Source: DASUBN01 sp050261675
GTDB lineage: Bacteria; Pseudomonadota; Gammaproteobacteria; Natronospirales; REEB76
Assembly (NCBI GenBank): GCA_050261675.1
Contig: JBLNDO010000051.1
Coordinates: forward strand, 1-64,000
DNA length: 64,000 nucleotides
Direction: 5' to 3'
The notes below the pieces were generated by a model. That model was given only the letters and a program-made list of their open reading frames with translations, made no database searches and was not told the origin of the DNA. This document shows positions 32,296 through 40,562 of this stretch, piece by piece. The position numbers and the translations under genes were made by a program. Every line of letters begins with the position of its first letter. Position 1 is the first letter of the stretch.

Positions 32296-32784
32296 ATGAA
32301 GATCATCGATAGGCCGCTGGTCGCCACGCTCCACCACAAGGCCGCCAACGCGCCGCGCCTGCGCACCCACCACAATCTGCACCCGACCCACGAGGACCCC
32401 ATCCAGCGCATGTGCATGGCCATGGAGCCCGGCACGTATGTCAGGCCCCACCGCCACCCGGAGAAGTGGGAACTGCTCCTGATCGTGAGCGGCGACATGC
32501 GGGTGCTGCATTTCGACGACGCGGGCAAGGTGGTCGCGGCGACGCGCCTTACGGCGGGCGGCGAGACTTTGGGGCTGGAGACCCCCGCCAACACCTGGCA
32601 CGGTGTGGTGACGCTCGCGCCCGCCACGGTGGTGTTCGAGTGCAAGCAGGGGCCCTACGTACCGACGGAAGAGAAAGACTTCGCGGCCTGGGCGCCGGCC
32701 GAGGGCCAGGCCCGCTGCGCGGAATTCGAGAATTGGTTTCGCAAAGCCAGGATCGGCGATGTGCCGCCGAAATTTGAACGCTGA
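32296..32784 (+). CDS. WbuC family cupin-fold metalloprotein
   Basis: A 162-residue single cupin. It contains the metal-binding motif GTYVRPHRHPEKWELLLIVSG (first cupin motif), and NTWHGVVTLAP near residues 98-108 supplies the second-motif histidine. This is the WbuC family, first named from O-antigen clusters but widely distributed outside them; its reaction is unknown. Here it is not in a polysaccharide cluster. Its stop overlaps the ATG of tag (TGATG), so it heads a coupled run wbuC-tag-tauE-DUF1634. Confidence 0.88.
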   Translation: MKIIDRPLVATLHHKAANAPRLRTHHNLHPTHEDPIQRMCMAMEPGTYVRPHRHPEKWELLLIVSGDMRVLHFDDAGKVVAATRLTAGGETLGLETPANTWHGVVTLAPATVVFECKQGPYVPTEEKDFAAWAPAEGQARCAEFENWFRKARIGDVPPKFER

Positions 32785-33377
32785 TGGTCGCAAAAAAATC
32801 AGAGCATAAAGACGGCAAAGCCAGATGCCACTGGGCGCCGGCCAATGATGCGCTCTATACCGCCTACCACGACAAGGAATGGGGCGTGCCGGTGCACGAC
32901 GACCGGCGGCTGTTCGAGTTCCTGATCCTCGAAGGCGCCCAGGCGGGCCTCTCCTGGTCCACCATCCTGCACAAGCGTGAGAACTACCGGAAAGCCTTCC
33001 ACCGCTTCGACCCGAAGAAGGTCGCCCGCTATGCCAAGAAGGACGTGGCGCGGCTTCTGAAGGACGCCAGCATCGTCCGCAATCGCTTGAAAATCGAAAG
33101 CGCCATCGACAACGCCAAGGCGTTCCTCGCGGTGCAGAAGGAGTTCGGCTCCTTCGATGAGTACATCTGGTCCTTCGTGGGCGGCAAGCCGCTCTTGAAC
33201 CGCTGGCGTACCGGCGCCCATGCGCCTGCCCGCACCGAGATCTCCGACCGCATGAGCAAGGATCTGAAGAAGCGCGGCTTCCGTTTCGTGGGTTCGACCA
33301 TCTGCTACGCTTTCATGCAGGCCACAGGGATGGTGAATGACCATCACGTGAACTGTTTCAGGCACAAGCGCCGGTGA
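32784..33377 (+). CDS. tag: DNA-3-methyladenine glycosylase I
   Basis: A 197-residue base-excision repair enzyme that removes 3-methyladenine from alkylated DNA. The zinc-snap residues are in place: Cys15 (ARCHWA), His29 (AYHDKEWG), His187 and Cys191 (MVNDHHVNCF). The catalytic Glu50 is in LFEFLILEGAQAGLSW. The C-terminus contains GFRFVGSTICYAFMQATG, matching Tag. It is 10 residues longer than the E. coli enzyme because of a charged N-terminus. Its start overlaps the wbuC stop and its stop overlaps the following GTG. Confidence 0.96.
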   Translation: MVAKKSEHKDGKARCHWAPANDALYTAYHDKEWGVPVHDDRRLFEFLILEGAQAGLSWSTILHKRENYRKAFHRFDPKKVARYAKKDVARLLKDASIVRNRLKIESAIDNAKAFLAVQKEFGSFDEYIWSFVGGKPLLNRWRTGAHAPARTEISDRMSKDLKKRGFRFVGSTICYAFMQATGMVNDHHVNCFRHKRR

Positions 33378-34207
33378 GCCCCCTCCTCACGGTATTCATC
33401 GTGCTCCTGGGCGGAGTATTCGCCGGCCTCATCGGCTCGCTGACGGGGCTGGGCGGCGGACTCGTCATCGTGCCGCTGCTTACGCTCGGACTGCACTTCC
33501 CCATCCCCGAGGCGGTGGGCGTGAGCCTGTTCGGCGTGATCGCCACCTCCACTGGCGCCGCACCGCGCTTCGTGGGCACAGGCCTCGCCAACGTCCGCAT
33601 CGGCCTGTTCCTGCAGGTGGCGGCCTCCGCCGGCGCCTTGGCCGGGGCCTTCGCCACCCACCACGTCCCGGCCCGGGCGCTGTTCGTGGTGTTCGGCCTC
33701 GCCATGCTCTATTCCGCCATCATGTCCTTCATCCCCACGGCGAGCGACGTGGCCGGCGCCGCTGAGAGTTCACCTCTGGCGAAGCGCCTGCGGCTCGGGA
33801 GCCGCTACCATCACGGCGACCGCTGGATCGATTACCGGGTCACCGGGGTCGGCCCCGCCTTCGGCGTGATGATCGGAGCGGGATTCCTGTCGGCGCTGCT
33901 CGGCATCGGCTCCGGGGTATTCAAGGTCCTGGCGATGGACAAGCTCATGCGCCTGCCCTTCAAGGTATCCACCGCTACCTCCAACTTCATGATAGGCATG
34001 ACGGCGGCCACCAGCGCGGGTTATTACCTGTCCCACGGCGACGTGCCGCCGCTTACCGCGGGCGCCGTCATCGTCGGCGTGCTGGCGGGCGCCTACGCCG
34101 GCGGCCACTGGATGCGCCGCATCCCCGCGCGCCTCCTGCGGCGACTGTTCGCCCTGGTGCTCTCGCTCGTCGCCCTGCAGATGCTCCTGAAGGGGGCGGG
34201 CCTGTGA
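33374..34207 (+). CDS. TauE/SafE family sulfite or organosulfonate exporter
   Basis: A 277-residue inner-membrane protein with about eight helices in two repeats, each with the Gly-rich family motif (GLIGSLTGLGGGLVIVPLL at the start and GFLSALLGIGSGVFKVLAM in the second half), then FKVSTATSNFMIGMTA. TauE/SafE proteins export sulfite, sulfoacetate or related anions, but the branch here is not assigned. The GTG start overlaps the tag stop (GTGA), and its own stop overlaps the GTG of the DUF1634 gene, its usual partner. Confidence 0.92.
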   Translation: MSPLLTVFIVLLGGVFAGLIGSLTGLGGGLVIVPLLTLGLHFPIPEAVGVSLFGVIATSTGAAPRFVGTGLANVRIGLFLQVAASAGALAGAFATHHVPARALFVVFGLAMLYSAIMSFIPTASDVAGAAESSPLAKRLRLGSRYHHGDRWIDYRVTGVGPAFGVMIGAGFLSALLGIGSGVFKVLAMDKLMRLPFKVSTATSNFMIGMTAATSAGYYLSHGDVPPLTAGAVIVGVLAGAYAGGHWMRRIPARLLRRLFALVLSLVALQMLLKGAGL

Positions 34208-34572
34208 ACGACCTGGTCCAGCACCGCCGCTGGCTCACCGCCTGGATCCTGCGGCTGAGCATCGGCCTCTGCCTCCTGCTCATCGTGCTCGGTCTGGCGC
34301 TGTTTCTCGCCCAGGGCGGCGCCCGAGTGCCCGCGATCCCCCGGGGCTCCCTCAAGGACATCTTCGATGCGGCGGTGTCCCGCGGCGAGGCCTTTCACGC
34401 GGGCGCCTTCCTGGACGCGGGACTCGTGGTGCTGCTGCTCACGCCCGTGGCGCGTCTGGTGGCCGGCGTCTATATCAGCGCGCGCGGGCGCGACTGGCTG
34501 TACGTGGCGATCGGGGTAATCGTGCTCGGGCTCGTACTGCTCGGCTTGATGGCCGGTCAGGCTGGCGGTTGA
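34204..34572 (+). CDS. DUF1634 family membrane protein
   Basis: A 122-residue protein with three membrane helices (LRLSIGLCLLLIVLGLALFL, AFLDAGLVVLLLTPVARLV and LYVAIGVIVLGLVLLGL). The motif FHAGAFLDAGLVVLLLTPVA is typical of DUF1634, which usually follows a TauE/SafE gene and may be a subunit of that exporter. The GTG start overlaps the previous stop. The convergent VOC gene begins 3 bp after its stop, with no terminator between them. Confidence 0.88.
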   Translation: MNDLVQHRRWLTAWILRLSIGLCLLLIVLGLALFLAQGGARVPAIPRGSLKDIFDAAVSRGEAFHAGAFLDAGLVVLLLTPVARLVAGVYISARGRDWLYVAIGVIVLGLVLLGLMAGQAGG

Positions 34573-34575
34573 GAA

Positions 34576-34989
34576 TTACTTCTTGAACAGATTGGATCGG
34601 TCCCGGAACGCCTTGAACTCCAGGGCATTCCCGCTGGGGTCCTGAAAGAACATGGTGGCCTGCTCGCCCACTTGGCCTTTGAAGCGGATACCGGGCTCGA
34701 TGAGGAATTTCACTTTTCCCCGGAGCCGTTCTGCCAGCTTCTCCCATTGGTCCCATTCCAGGATCACGCCGAAATGACGTACTGGTACGTCTTCCCCATC
34801 TACCTGATTGGTGGCTGCGTCTTTTTCGGGAGGCGCCAGATGGGCCACGATCTGGTGGCCGTAGAGATCGAAGTCTATCCACTGGTCCGATTTCCGCCCC
34901 GTGGGGCAACCCAGGAGACCCGCGTAAAATTTGCGAGCTTCTTCCAGGTCACGCACTGGAAAGGCTAAATGGAACGGTTGCATGCTCAT
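34576..34989 (-). CDS. VOC (glyoxalase/dioxygenase) superfamily protein
   Basis: A 137-residue single-chain VOC protein with the paired beta-alpha-beta-beta-beta modules: MQPFHLAFPVRDLEEARKFY, YGHQIVAHLAPP, then PVRHFGVILEW and FFQDPSGNALEFKAF. The metal ligands expected in this fold (His in FHLAF, His in RHFGV, Glu in LEFKA) are visible, so it is likely a metal enzyme such as a lyase or dioxygenase, substrate unknown. The start at 34989 is chosen because it gives an ATGA overlap with the hemF stop and has GAGGG upstream; the frame is open slightly further. It is the last gene of the hemF unit. Confidence 0.88.
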   Translation of the reverse strand: MSMQPFHLAFPVRDLEEARKFYAGLLGCPTGRKSDQWIDFDLYGHQIVAHLAPPEKDAATNQVDGEDVPVRHFGVILEWDQWEKLAERLRGKVKFLIEPGIRFKGQVGEQATMFFQDPSGNALEFKAFRDRSNLFKK

Positions 34990-35888
34990 GCCCAATCCCT
35001 CGGTTTCAGGAATTTTTCGTATAGCTCGGCTTCTTTCGATCCCGGCTCAGGCTTCCAATCGTATTCCCAGCGGACTGTAGGCGGCAGCGACATAAGAATG
35101 GACTCCGTGCGGCCGCCGGATTGCAGGCCGAAGAGCGTTCCCCGGTCGTAGACCAGGTTGAACTCCACGTAGCGGCCCCGGCGGTAGAGCTGGAACTGCC
35201 GTTCCCGGTCGCCGTACTTCATGTCGCGGCGCTTCTCCACGATGGGCACGTAAGCCGGCAGGAAATGGTCGCCCACGCTGCGGGTGAAGGCGAAGGAACG
35301 TTCGAAGCCTTCCGCATTCAGGTCGTCGAAGAACAGGCCGCCGATGCCCCGGGGTTCGTTGCGATGCTTCAGGAAGAAATACTCGTCGCACCATTTCTTG
35401 TAGCGGGCATAGGCTTCGATACCGAAGGAAGAGTCGCAGGCGTCCTTGGCGGCTTCGTGCCAGTGGCGCGCGTCTTCCTCGAAACCGTAATAGGGCGTCA
35501 AATCGAAGCCACCGCCGAACCACCACATGGCGGGCTCGCCCGGCTTCGTGGCGGAGAAGAACCGCACGTTCATGTGCGTGGTGGGCACGTAGGGATTCCA
35601 GGGATGCAGCACCAGAGAGACCCCGAGCGCCCGCCAGGCCCGGCCTGCGAGTTCAGATCGGTGGGCGGTGGCGGAGGGAGGCAGTTGCTTGCCCTGCACG
35701 TCCGAGAAATTGACACCGGCTTGCTCAAACAGCGCGCCTGCTTTCAGGACGCGGCTTTCGCCGCCGCCGCCCTCGGGACGCGGCCAGGCGTCTTTCTGGA
35801 AGCGCCCCTTGCCGTCCAGCTTTTCTAGCGTGCCGGTGATGCTGTCCTGCAGGGAGCGGAGATAGGTCTCGACAGCCTGGATGTCCAT
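34986..35888 (-). CDS. hemF: Oxygen-dependent coproporphyrinogen III oxidase
   Basis: A 300-residue enzyme of haem synthesis that converts coproporphyrinogen III to protoporphyrinogen IX using oxygen. Family segments include GVSLVLHPWNPYVPTTHMNV, MWWFGGGFDLTPYYGFEEDA, DEYFFLKHRNEPRGIGGLFF and GDRERQFQLYRRGRYVEFN. The length is typical. It lies 14 bp after tsaC on the same strand, with a VOC gene overlapping its stop. The tsaC-hemF link is common in gammaproteobacteria. Confidence 0.97.
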   Translation of the reverse strand: MDIQAVETYLRSLQDSITGTLEKLDGKGRFQKDAWPRPEGGGGESRVLKAGALFEQAGVNFSDVQGKQLPPSATAHRSELAGRAWRALGVSLVLHPWNPYVPTTHMNVRFFSATKPGEPAMWWFGGGFDLTPYYGFEEDARHWHEAAKDACDSSFGIEAYARYKKWCDEYFFLKHRNEPRGIGGLFFDDLNAEGFERSFAFTRSVGDHFLPAYVPIVEKRRDMKYGDRERQFQLYRRGRYVEFNLVYDRGTLFGLQSGGRTESILMSLPPTVRWEYDWKPEPGSKEAELYEKFLKPRDWA

Positions 35889-35902
35889 GCCGGTATGTTA
35901 AT

Positions 35903-36466
35903 TCATCCGGCCCGTAAAACCTTTCCGGTGATTGCTTCGCGGATTTCCGTGGGCTTTTTCAGTCCACCCAGTTCCCCGGACAAGACGCAATCCACGCTGT
36001 CGCCGAAGACGGATCGCACCTGCAGCGCGCTCCGAGCCGGAGCTTGGCCGCTGCGGTTAGCGCTGGTGGAAACGAGCGCGATGCCGCAGGCTTCGCAGAG
36101 TTCGCGGGTGAGGGCGTGGGCGGTGACCCGCACCGCGAGCGTCTCGCGGCCACCGGAGAGCCAGAAGGGTAGCGAGGGGGCCGCCGGGACCACCCAGGTG
36201 ACGGGCCCGGGCCAACTCGCCACCAGTTTCTTCATGACCGCGTCCGGCAGCCTCGCCATGAAGGGCAGGAGTTGTTCGACCTGCGAGGCGATGAGGATCA
36301 CGCCCTTCTTGGTGTCGCGGCCCTTGAGGTCGAAGATGCGGTTGACGGCTTTGTATTCCAGCGGATCGCAACCGAGGCCGTAGACCGCTTCCGTGGGATA
36401 GGCGATGACGCCGCCGGACCTGACTACTTCGACGGCTCGACGTAGCGGCCAGGCGGCGGCTTGCAT
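35903..36466 (-). CDS. tsaC: Threonylcarbamoyl-AMP synthase (TsaC/YrdC/Sua5 family)
   Basis: A 187-residue single-domain enzyme making threonylcarbamoyl-AMP for the t6A37 modification of ANN-decoding tRNAs. It has GGVIAYPTEAVYGLGCDP near the N-terminus, FDLKGRDTKKG with the KxR motif, WPGPVTWVVPA and LVSTSANRSGQAP. It lacks the extra C-terminal Sua5 domain. It lies 7 bp after topA in the same direction, the usual arrangement in this group. Confidence 0.95.
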   Translation of the reverse strand: MQAAAWPLRRAVEVVRSGGVIAYPTEAVYGLGCDPLEYKAVNRIFDLKGRDTKKGVILIASQVEQLLPFMARLPDAVMKKLVASWPGPVTWVVPAAPSLPFWLSGGRETLAVRVTAHALTRELCEACGIALVSTSANRSGQAPARSALQVRSVFGDSVDCVLSGELGGLKKPTEIREAITGKVLRAG

Positions 36467-36473
36467 TGCGTGC

Positions 36474-38813
36474 TCAGGAATTGACGGCTTCCGCTTCCGG
36501 CGGCGGCGCCAGCTCCGGCGCGGGCTCGGCGTAGCCGCATTCCTTGCGCGGGCAGACCCGCTCGGTGCCCTTGCGCTTGGTGGTCTTCACCGTGAGGATC
36601 GGCCACCCGCAGGAGGGGCAGGGCTGCGCCAGCGGCAGGTTCCAGACCGCGTATTTGCAGTCCGGGTACCGGGAGCAGGAATAGAAGACCTTGCCGTAGC
36701 GCGACTTGCGCTTCAGGAACGTGCCCTGCTTGCACTCCGGGCACTGCACGCCGGTGTCCGCCGGCTTCTCCAGCGGTTCGATGTGCTTGCAGTTGGGGTA
36801 ACCGGAGCAGCCGATGAACTTGCCGTAGCGGCCGCGGCGGATGAGCAGGTCCGAGCCGCACTTCGGGCACTGCCGGCCCTCGATCTTCTGGGGCTGGGCC
36901 GCCTGCTCGGCGGTCTCGTCGAGATTCCGGGTGTAGTCGCAATCCGGGTAGCCGGTGCAGCCGATGAAGCGGCCGCGGCGCCCGAGGCGGATGGACAGGG
37001 GCTTGCTGCACTTCGGGCAGGCCTCGTTCAGGGCTTCGGAGGTCACGTCCTTGCGGGAGACGTTCTCCTCCTTGTGGTCCACGAGCTTCTTGAACGGGTC
37101 CCAGAATTCGTGCATCACCGGCACCCAATCCTTCTCGCCGCGGGACACGGCGTCCAGCTCGTCCTCCATGAGGGCGGTGAAGCCGTAGTCCACGTACTGG
37201 GTGAAGTGATCGGTGAGGAACTTGGCCACCACGCGGCCCACGTCCGTTGCCTTGAAGCGCTTGCGGTCCATCTCCACGTACTCGCGCTGCTGCAGCGTCG
37301 AGATGATGGTGGCGTAGGTGGAGGGACGGCCGATGCCGAACTCCTCCAGGGCCTTGACCAGGCTCGCCTCGGTGTAGCGCGGCGGCGGCTCGGTGAAATG
37401 CTGATCGCACTGGATGGCGGTGAGCGTGACGCTCTCCCCCTCCACGAGCGCCGGCAGCATGTGCTCCTCGTCGTCCTCGGCGGCGGCGTCCGTCTTCTGG
37501 GGGGCATCGTCCTTGCCTTCCTGATACACGGCCATGAAGCCCGGCACCACCAAGACCGAGCCGCTGGCCCGGAAGGTGCTGCCGCCGCCTGCGTCCAGGT
37601 CGGCGCTCACGGTGTCGAACACCGCCTGTTCCATCTGGCAGGCGATGGCGCGTTTCCAGATGAGTTCGTAGAGCTTCTTCTGCTCGTCGGTCAGTTTGCC
37701 GTGGATCTCTTCCGGCGCGCGTGCCGCGGAGGTGGGGCGGATGGCCTCGTGGGCCTCCTGGGCGTTCTTGGACTTGGTCTTGTAGACCCGGGGCTCCGGC
37801 GGCAGGTGGTCCTGGCCGAAGCGCTTGGCGATGACCTCGCGGATCTCGGTCACGGCTTCCGCCGCCAGGTTCACCGAGTCGGTGCGCATGTAGGAGATGA
37901 GGCCCACCGGGCCCTCGCCGGTGAGGTCGATGCCCTCGTAAAGCTGCTGGGCGATGCGCATGGTGCGCTGGGCACCGTAACCGAGCTTGCGGGAGGCTTC
38001 CTGTTGCAGCGTCGAGGTGGTGAACGGCGCGGCCGGGTTGCGGCGGCGTTGTTTCTTCTCGACCGACGTGACTTTGAGCTTGCCCTTGGCGGACTTGAGC
38101 AGCGCCGCCTCGGCGGCCTTCGCGGATTTCTCGTCGCGGAAACTGAACTGCTCGACCTTGTTGCCTTCGAACTGGAACAGGCGCGGCGCGAAGGCCTGGC
38201 CGTTCTTCTCCGCCCGGCCTTCGAGGGTCCAATATTCCTCGCTCTTGAACTTGGCGATCTCGTCCTCGCGCTCGCAGATGAGGCGCAGCGCCGGGGACTG
38301 CACCCGGCCGGCGGACAGACCGCGGCGGATCTTCTTCCAGAGCAGCGGCGAGAGGTTGAAGCCCACCAGGTAATCCAGGGCGCGGCGCGCCTGCTGGGCG
38401 TAGACCAGGTCCTTGGAGAGGGCGCGGGGGTTCTCCACCGCCTCGGTGATGGCGCGCTGGGTGATCTCGTGGAACACCACGCGGCGCACGTCCTTGTCCT
38501 TGAGCAGGCCCTTCTCCTTCATGATCTCGGTGAGATGCCAGGAGATGGCCTCGCCCTCGCGGTCCGGGTCGGTGGCGAGGTAGAGCGCGTCCGCCTTCTT
38601 CAAGGCCTTCGCGATGGCGTCCACGTGCTTCTCGTTGCGCTCGATGAGCTGATACTTCATCGCGAAGTCCTGCTCGGGATCCACCGCGCCTTCCTTCGGC
38701 ACGAGGTCGCGCACGTGGCCGTACGAAGCCAGCACTTCGAAGCCCTTGCCCAGGTACTTCTTAATGGTCTTGGCTTTCGCGGGGGATTCGACGATGACCA
38801 GGTTTTGACTCAT
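36474..38813 (-). CDS. topA: DNA topoisomerase I
   Basis: A 779-residue type IA topoisomerase that relaxes negative supercoils. The Toprim domain opens with LVIVESPAKAKTI and contains the acidic cluster ATDPDREGEAI (Asp82, Asp84, Glu88); the catalytic tyrosine is Tyr308 in LISYMRTDS. Four C-terminal zinc-ribbon repeats follow (CPKC...CTGYPDC, CPKC...CSGYPNC, CPEC...CSRYPDC, CPSC...CPRKEC). No Shine-Dalgarno sequence precedes the ATG at 38813, which lies directly after a TATATA stretch. An intergenic run of four hairpins separates it from smg, so it probably has its own promoter. Confidence 0.97.
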   Translation of the reverse strand: MSQNLVIVESPAKAKTIKKYLGKGFEVLASYGHVRDLVPKEGAVDPEQDFAMKYQLIERNEKHVDAIAKALKKADALYLATDPDREGEAISWHLTEIMKEKGLLKDKDVRRVVFHEITQRAITEAVENPRALSKDLVYAQQARRALDYLVGFNLSPLLWKKIRRGLSAGRVQSPALRLICEREDEIAKFKSEEYWTLEGRAEKNGQAFAPRLFQFEGNKVEQFSFRDEKSAKAAEAALLKSAKGKLKVTSVEKKQRRRNPAAPFTTSTLQQEASRKLGYGAQRTMRIAQQLYEGIDLTGEGPVGLISYMRTDSVNLAAEAVTEIREVIAKRFGQDHLPPEPRVYKTKSKNAQEAHEAIRPTSAARAPEEIHGKLTDEQKKLYELIWKRAIACQMEQAVFDTVSADLDAGGGSTFRASGSVLVVPGFMAVYQEGKDDAPQKTDAAAEDDEEHMLPALVEGESVTLTAIQCDQHFTEPPPRYTEASLVKALEEFGIGRPSTYATIISTLQQREYVEMDRKRFKATDVGRVVAKFLTDHFTQYVDYGFTALMEDELDAVSRGEKDWVPVMHEFWDPFKKLVDHKEENVSRKDVTSEALNEACPKCSKPLSIRLGRRGRFIGCTGYPDCDYTRNLDETAEQAAQPQKIEGRQCPKCGSDLLIRRGRYGKFIGCSGYPNCKHIEPLEKPADTGVQCPECKQGTFLKRKSRYGKVFYSCSRYPDCKYAVWNLPLAQPCPSCGWPILTVKTTKRKGTERVCPRKECGYAEPAPELAPPPEAEAVNS

Positions 38814-38870
38814 ATATATACAGGAATACTACAAAAGGTTTTCGGAACGCAAGTAAGCCGATTTGAGGTC

Positions 38871-38905
38871 TTCCGGAAAAAGGCCCGAACGGCCTTTTTC
38901 CGGAA
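38871..38905. terminator. Strong bidirectional terminator upstream of topA
   Basis: TTCCGGAAAAAGGCC at 38871-38885 and its exact complement at 38891-38905 form a 15-bp perfect stem around CGAAC, with A- and T-rich outer parts that give a terminator in either direction. It lies between smg (minus) and topA (minus) and should stop dprA-smg transcripts. Confidence 0.85.
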
Positions 38906-38908
38906 TCG

Positions 38909-38935
38909 AAAATCCCGGAGTGGATCCGGGATTTT
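38909..38935. terminator. Second terminator-like hairpin in the smg-topA gap
   Basis: AAAATCCCGG at 38909-38918 pairs with CCGGGATTTT at 38926-38935 around a 7-base loop. It is also terminator-like in both directions, 3 bp from the hairpin at 38871-38905. Confidence 0.75.
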
Positions 38936-38951
38936 CTCCCTCACAAAGCAA

Positions 38952-39010
38952 ACCCGGCGCAGGGCCGGGTGAGGTCGAAACTCGGCGCGTCGTCGGGGCT
39001 TTTCGCCCCG
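38952..39010. other. Two further hairpins between smg and topA
   Basis: ACCCGGC/GCCGGGT (38952-38958 with 38964-38970) and CGGGGC/GCCCCG (38994-38999 with 39005-39010) are short stable stems without T runs. With the two terminators next to them they make four successive hairpins in about 140 bp, starting 43 bp after the smg stop on the minus strand. Confidence 0.6.
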
Positions 39011-39052
39011 GCGGCCGCGGCATTCTACCCGTGTCGGGACACGACGCAAACA

Positions 39053-39535
39053 TCAGTGCATCACGCCGAGCGAGTCGTCGAACACCAGCTCTTCCATGCG
39101 GGCGTACGCGTCTTCCTGGCCCGGACGGTTGAACAGCACCATCAGGATGATCCACTTCACCTGCTCCAGGTCGATCTCGGCGGTGCCGAGCGCCATGATG
39201 CGGTCGATGACCACCTCGCGCTGCGCCGGTTCCAGGATGCCGATGTTCTCAAGGTACTGCAGGAAGCCGCGGCACTCCACCGTGAGCTTTTCCAGTTCCT
39301 GCGCGGCGTACACCCGCAGCGCGTCGCGCTGGGTGATGGGCGGTTCGCTGTCCGGCGGGTTGCGGGCTAAGTTCTCGAGCCAGTCGAAGGCGCGGTTGAT
39401 CTCGTGCTTGGCGAAACCGGCCTCCTCCAGTTCCACCGTCAATGTGGCGCGGTCCGCTTCCGATTCGTTGTCGTCGTCATCCAGGTAGTTCTCGAACAGG
39501 TACATGAGCACGTCGAGTACGTTTTCCTTCATCAT
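39053..39535 (-). CDS. smg: Smg family protein (DUF494)
   Basis: A 160-residue acidic protein of the Smg/DUF494 family, seen in MKENVLDVLMYLFENYLDDD, FAKHEINRAFDWLENLA, ITQRDALRVYAAQELEKL and the C-terminal DLEQVKWIILMVLFNRPGQE. Its role is unknown, although it is nearly always next to dprA and topA, as here. It lies 4 bp after the dprA stop. Confidence 0.95.
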   Translation of the reverse strand: MMKENVLDVLMYLFENYLDDDDNESEADRATLTVELEEAGFAKHEINRAFDWLENLARNPPDSEPPITQRDALRVYAAQELEKLTVECRGFLQYLENIGILEPAQREVVIDRIMALGTAEIDLEQVKWIILMVLFNRPGQEDAYARMEELVFDDSLGVMH

Positions 39536-39539
39536 GACG

Positions 39540-40562
39540 TTACGACCTCTTGTGCACGCGGGAATATCTTCCGCCGGGAGAGGCTTCCACGTATCCCTGC
39601 AGCTCCAGCATCAGGAGCATGGAGGAAACCACCTCAGGCGTCAATCCAGTGCGCTCGACCAGCGAGTCCACCGACGTGGGGGCGAAGTCGAGCGAATTCA
39701 ACTGCAGGCTGTATTCGGGATCCTGCGGCGGCGTGTCCGCGGAGGCGTCCGTGCTCGCGGACGCCGTCGCCACCGGAGGCTCGAGGCCGAGCAGCGGTGC
39801 CAGCTCCTCGAGGATGTCGCCGGCGGATTCGACGAGCTTCGCGCCCTCGCGCAGCAGGCGGTGACAGCCGCGCGCCATGGGGTTGTGGATGGAGCCGGGG
39901 ATGGCGAACACTTCGCGGCCCTGCTCGCTCGCGAGGCGCGCGGTGATGAGCGAGCCCGAGTGGCTCGCCGCCTCCACCACCAGCGTGCCCACCGCGAGAC
40001 CGCTGATGAGGCGGTTGCGGCGCGGGAAATGGGTCGGCAAGGGCGGGGTGCCCGGCGGGAACTCGCTGACGACGAGGCCTTTCGCGGCGATCTCCTCGGC
40101 GAGTTCGCGGTTGTGCGGCGGGTAGGCCTTGTCGAGGCCGGTGCCCCACACCGCCACGGTCTGGCCGCCGCCCTTCAGCGCGCCGCGATGGCTCGCGGCG
40201 TCGATGCCGAGCGCCATGCCGCTCGTGATCACGAGACCGCACTTCACCAGGTAGGCGGCGAATTCCTCGGCGTTGCGCCGGCCCTCCACGCTCGGATTGC
40301 GGCTGCCCACCATGGCGAGCTGGGGGGCGGAAAGCAACGCCACATTGCCGCGTGTGAAAAGCGCCGCGGGCGGGTCGGGGATCTGCCGCAGCAGAGCCGG
40401 GTACTCCGGGTCCAGCATGGTGATGAGCCGCGCCCCGGCGTGCGCCATCCACGCCAAGTCCTGCTCGGCGGCGGCGAGGTCCGGGTTCTTCAGGAAGGCA
40501 CGGGCTTCGGGATGGAGTTCGAGGGAGGCGGGGAGGTCGGCGGCGGAGGTGAAGCATCCCAT
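39540..40562 (-). CDS. dprA: DNA-processing protein DprA (start codon uncertain, homology continues upstream)
   Basis: DprA loads RecA on incoming single-stranded DNA during transformation. The Rossmann-like domain has LAMVGSRNPSVEG, VITSGMALGIDAASHRGAL, VWGTGLDKAYPPHNREL and FPRRNRLISGLAVGTLVVEA; a C-terminal winged helix follows (TSVDSLVERTGLTPEVVSSM). The ATG at 40562 is the first canonical start, but the frame stays open to 40709 and codons 40563-40652 encode QDALYWLALIRTPRLGSASA then LRLLQHCGSA, the expected N-terminal helix-hairpin-helix-like region. No ATG, GTG or TTG exists there; the only candidate with a Shine-Dalgarno (AGGGAAAGG) is an ATA at 40661-40659. The gene is followed by smg. 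Confidence 0.93.
   Translation of the reverse strand: MGCFTSAADLPASLELHPEARAFLKNPDLAAAEQDLAWMAHAGARLITMLDPEYPALLRQIPDPPAALFTRGNVALLSAPQLAMVGSRNPSVEGRRNAEEFAAYLVKCGLVITSGMALGIDAASHRGALKGGGQTVAVWGTGLDKAYPPHNRELAEEIAAKGLVVSEFPPGTPPLPTHFPRRNRLISGLAVGTLVVEAASHSGSLITARLASEQGREVFAIPGSIHNPMARGCHRLLREGAKLVESAGDILEELAPLLGLEPPVATASASTDASADTPPQDPEYSLQLNSLDFAPTSVDSLVERTGLTPEVVSSMLLMLELQGYVEASPGGRYSRVHKRS

Noticed and set aside
36405..38972. Long plus-strand open frame of about 855 codons opposite topA
   Set aside because: It is antisense to a complete topA gene, rich in Leu, Gly, Val and His with no domain motifs, and arises from the high GC content and codon bias of topA.
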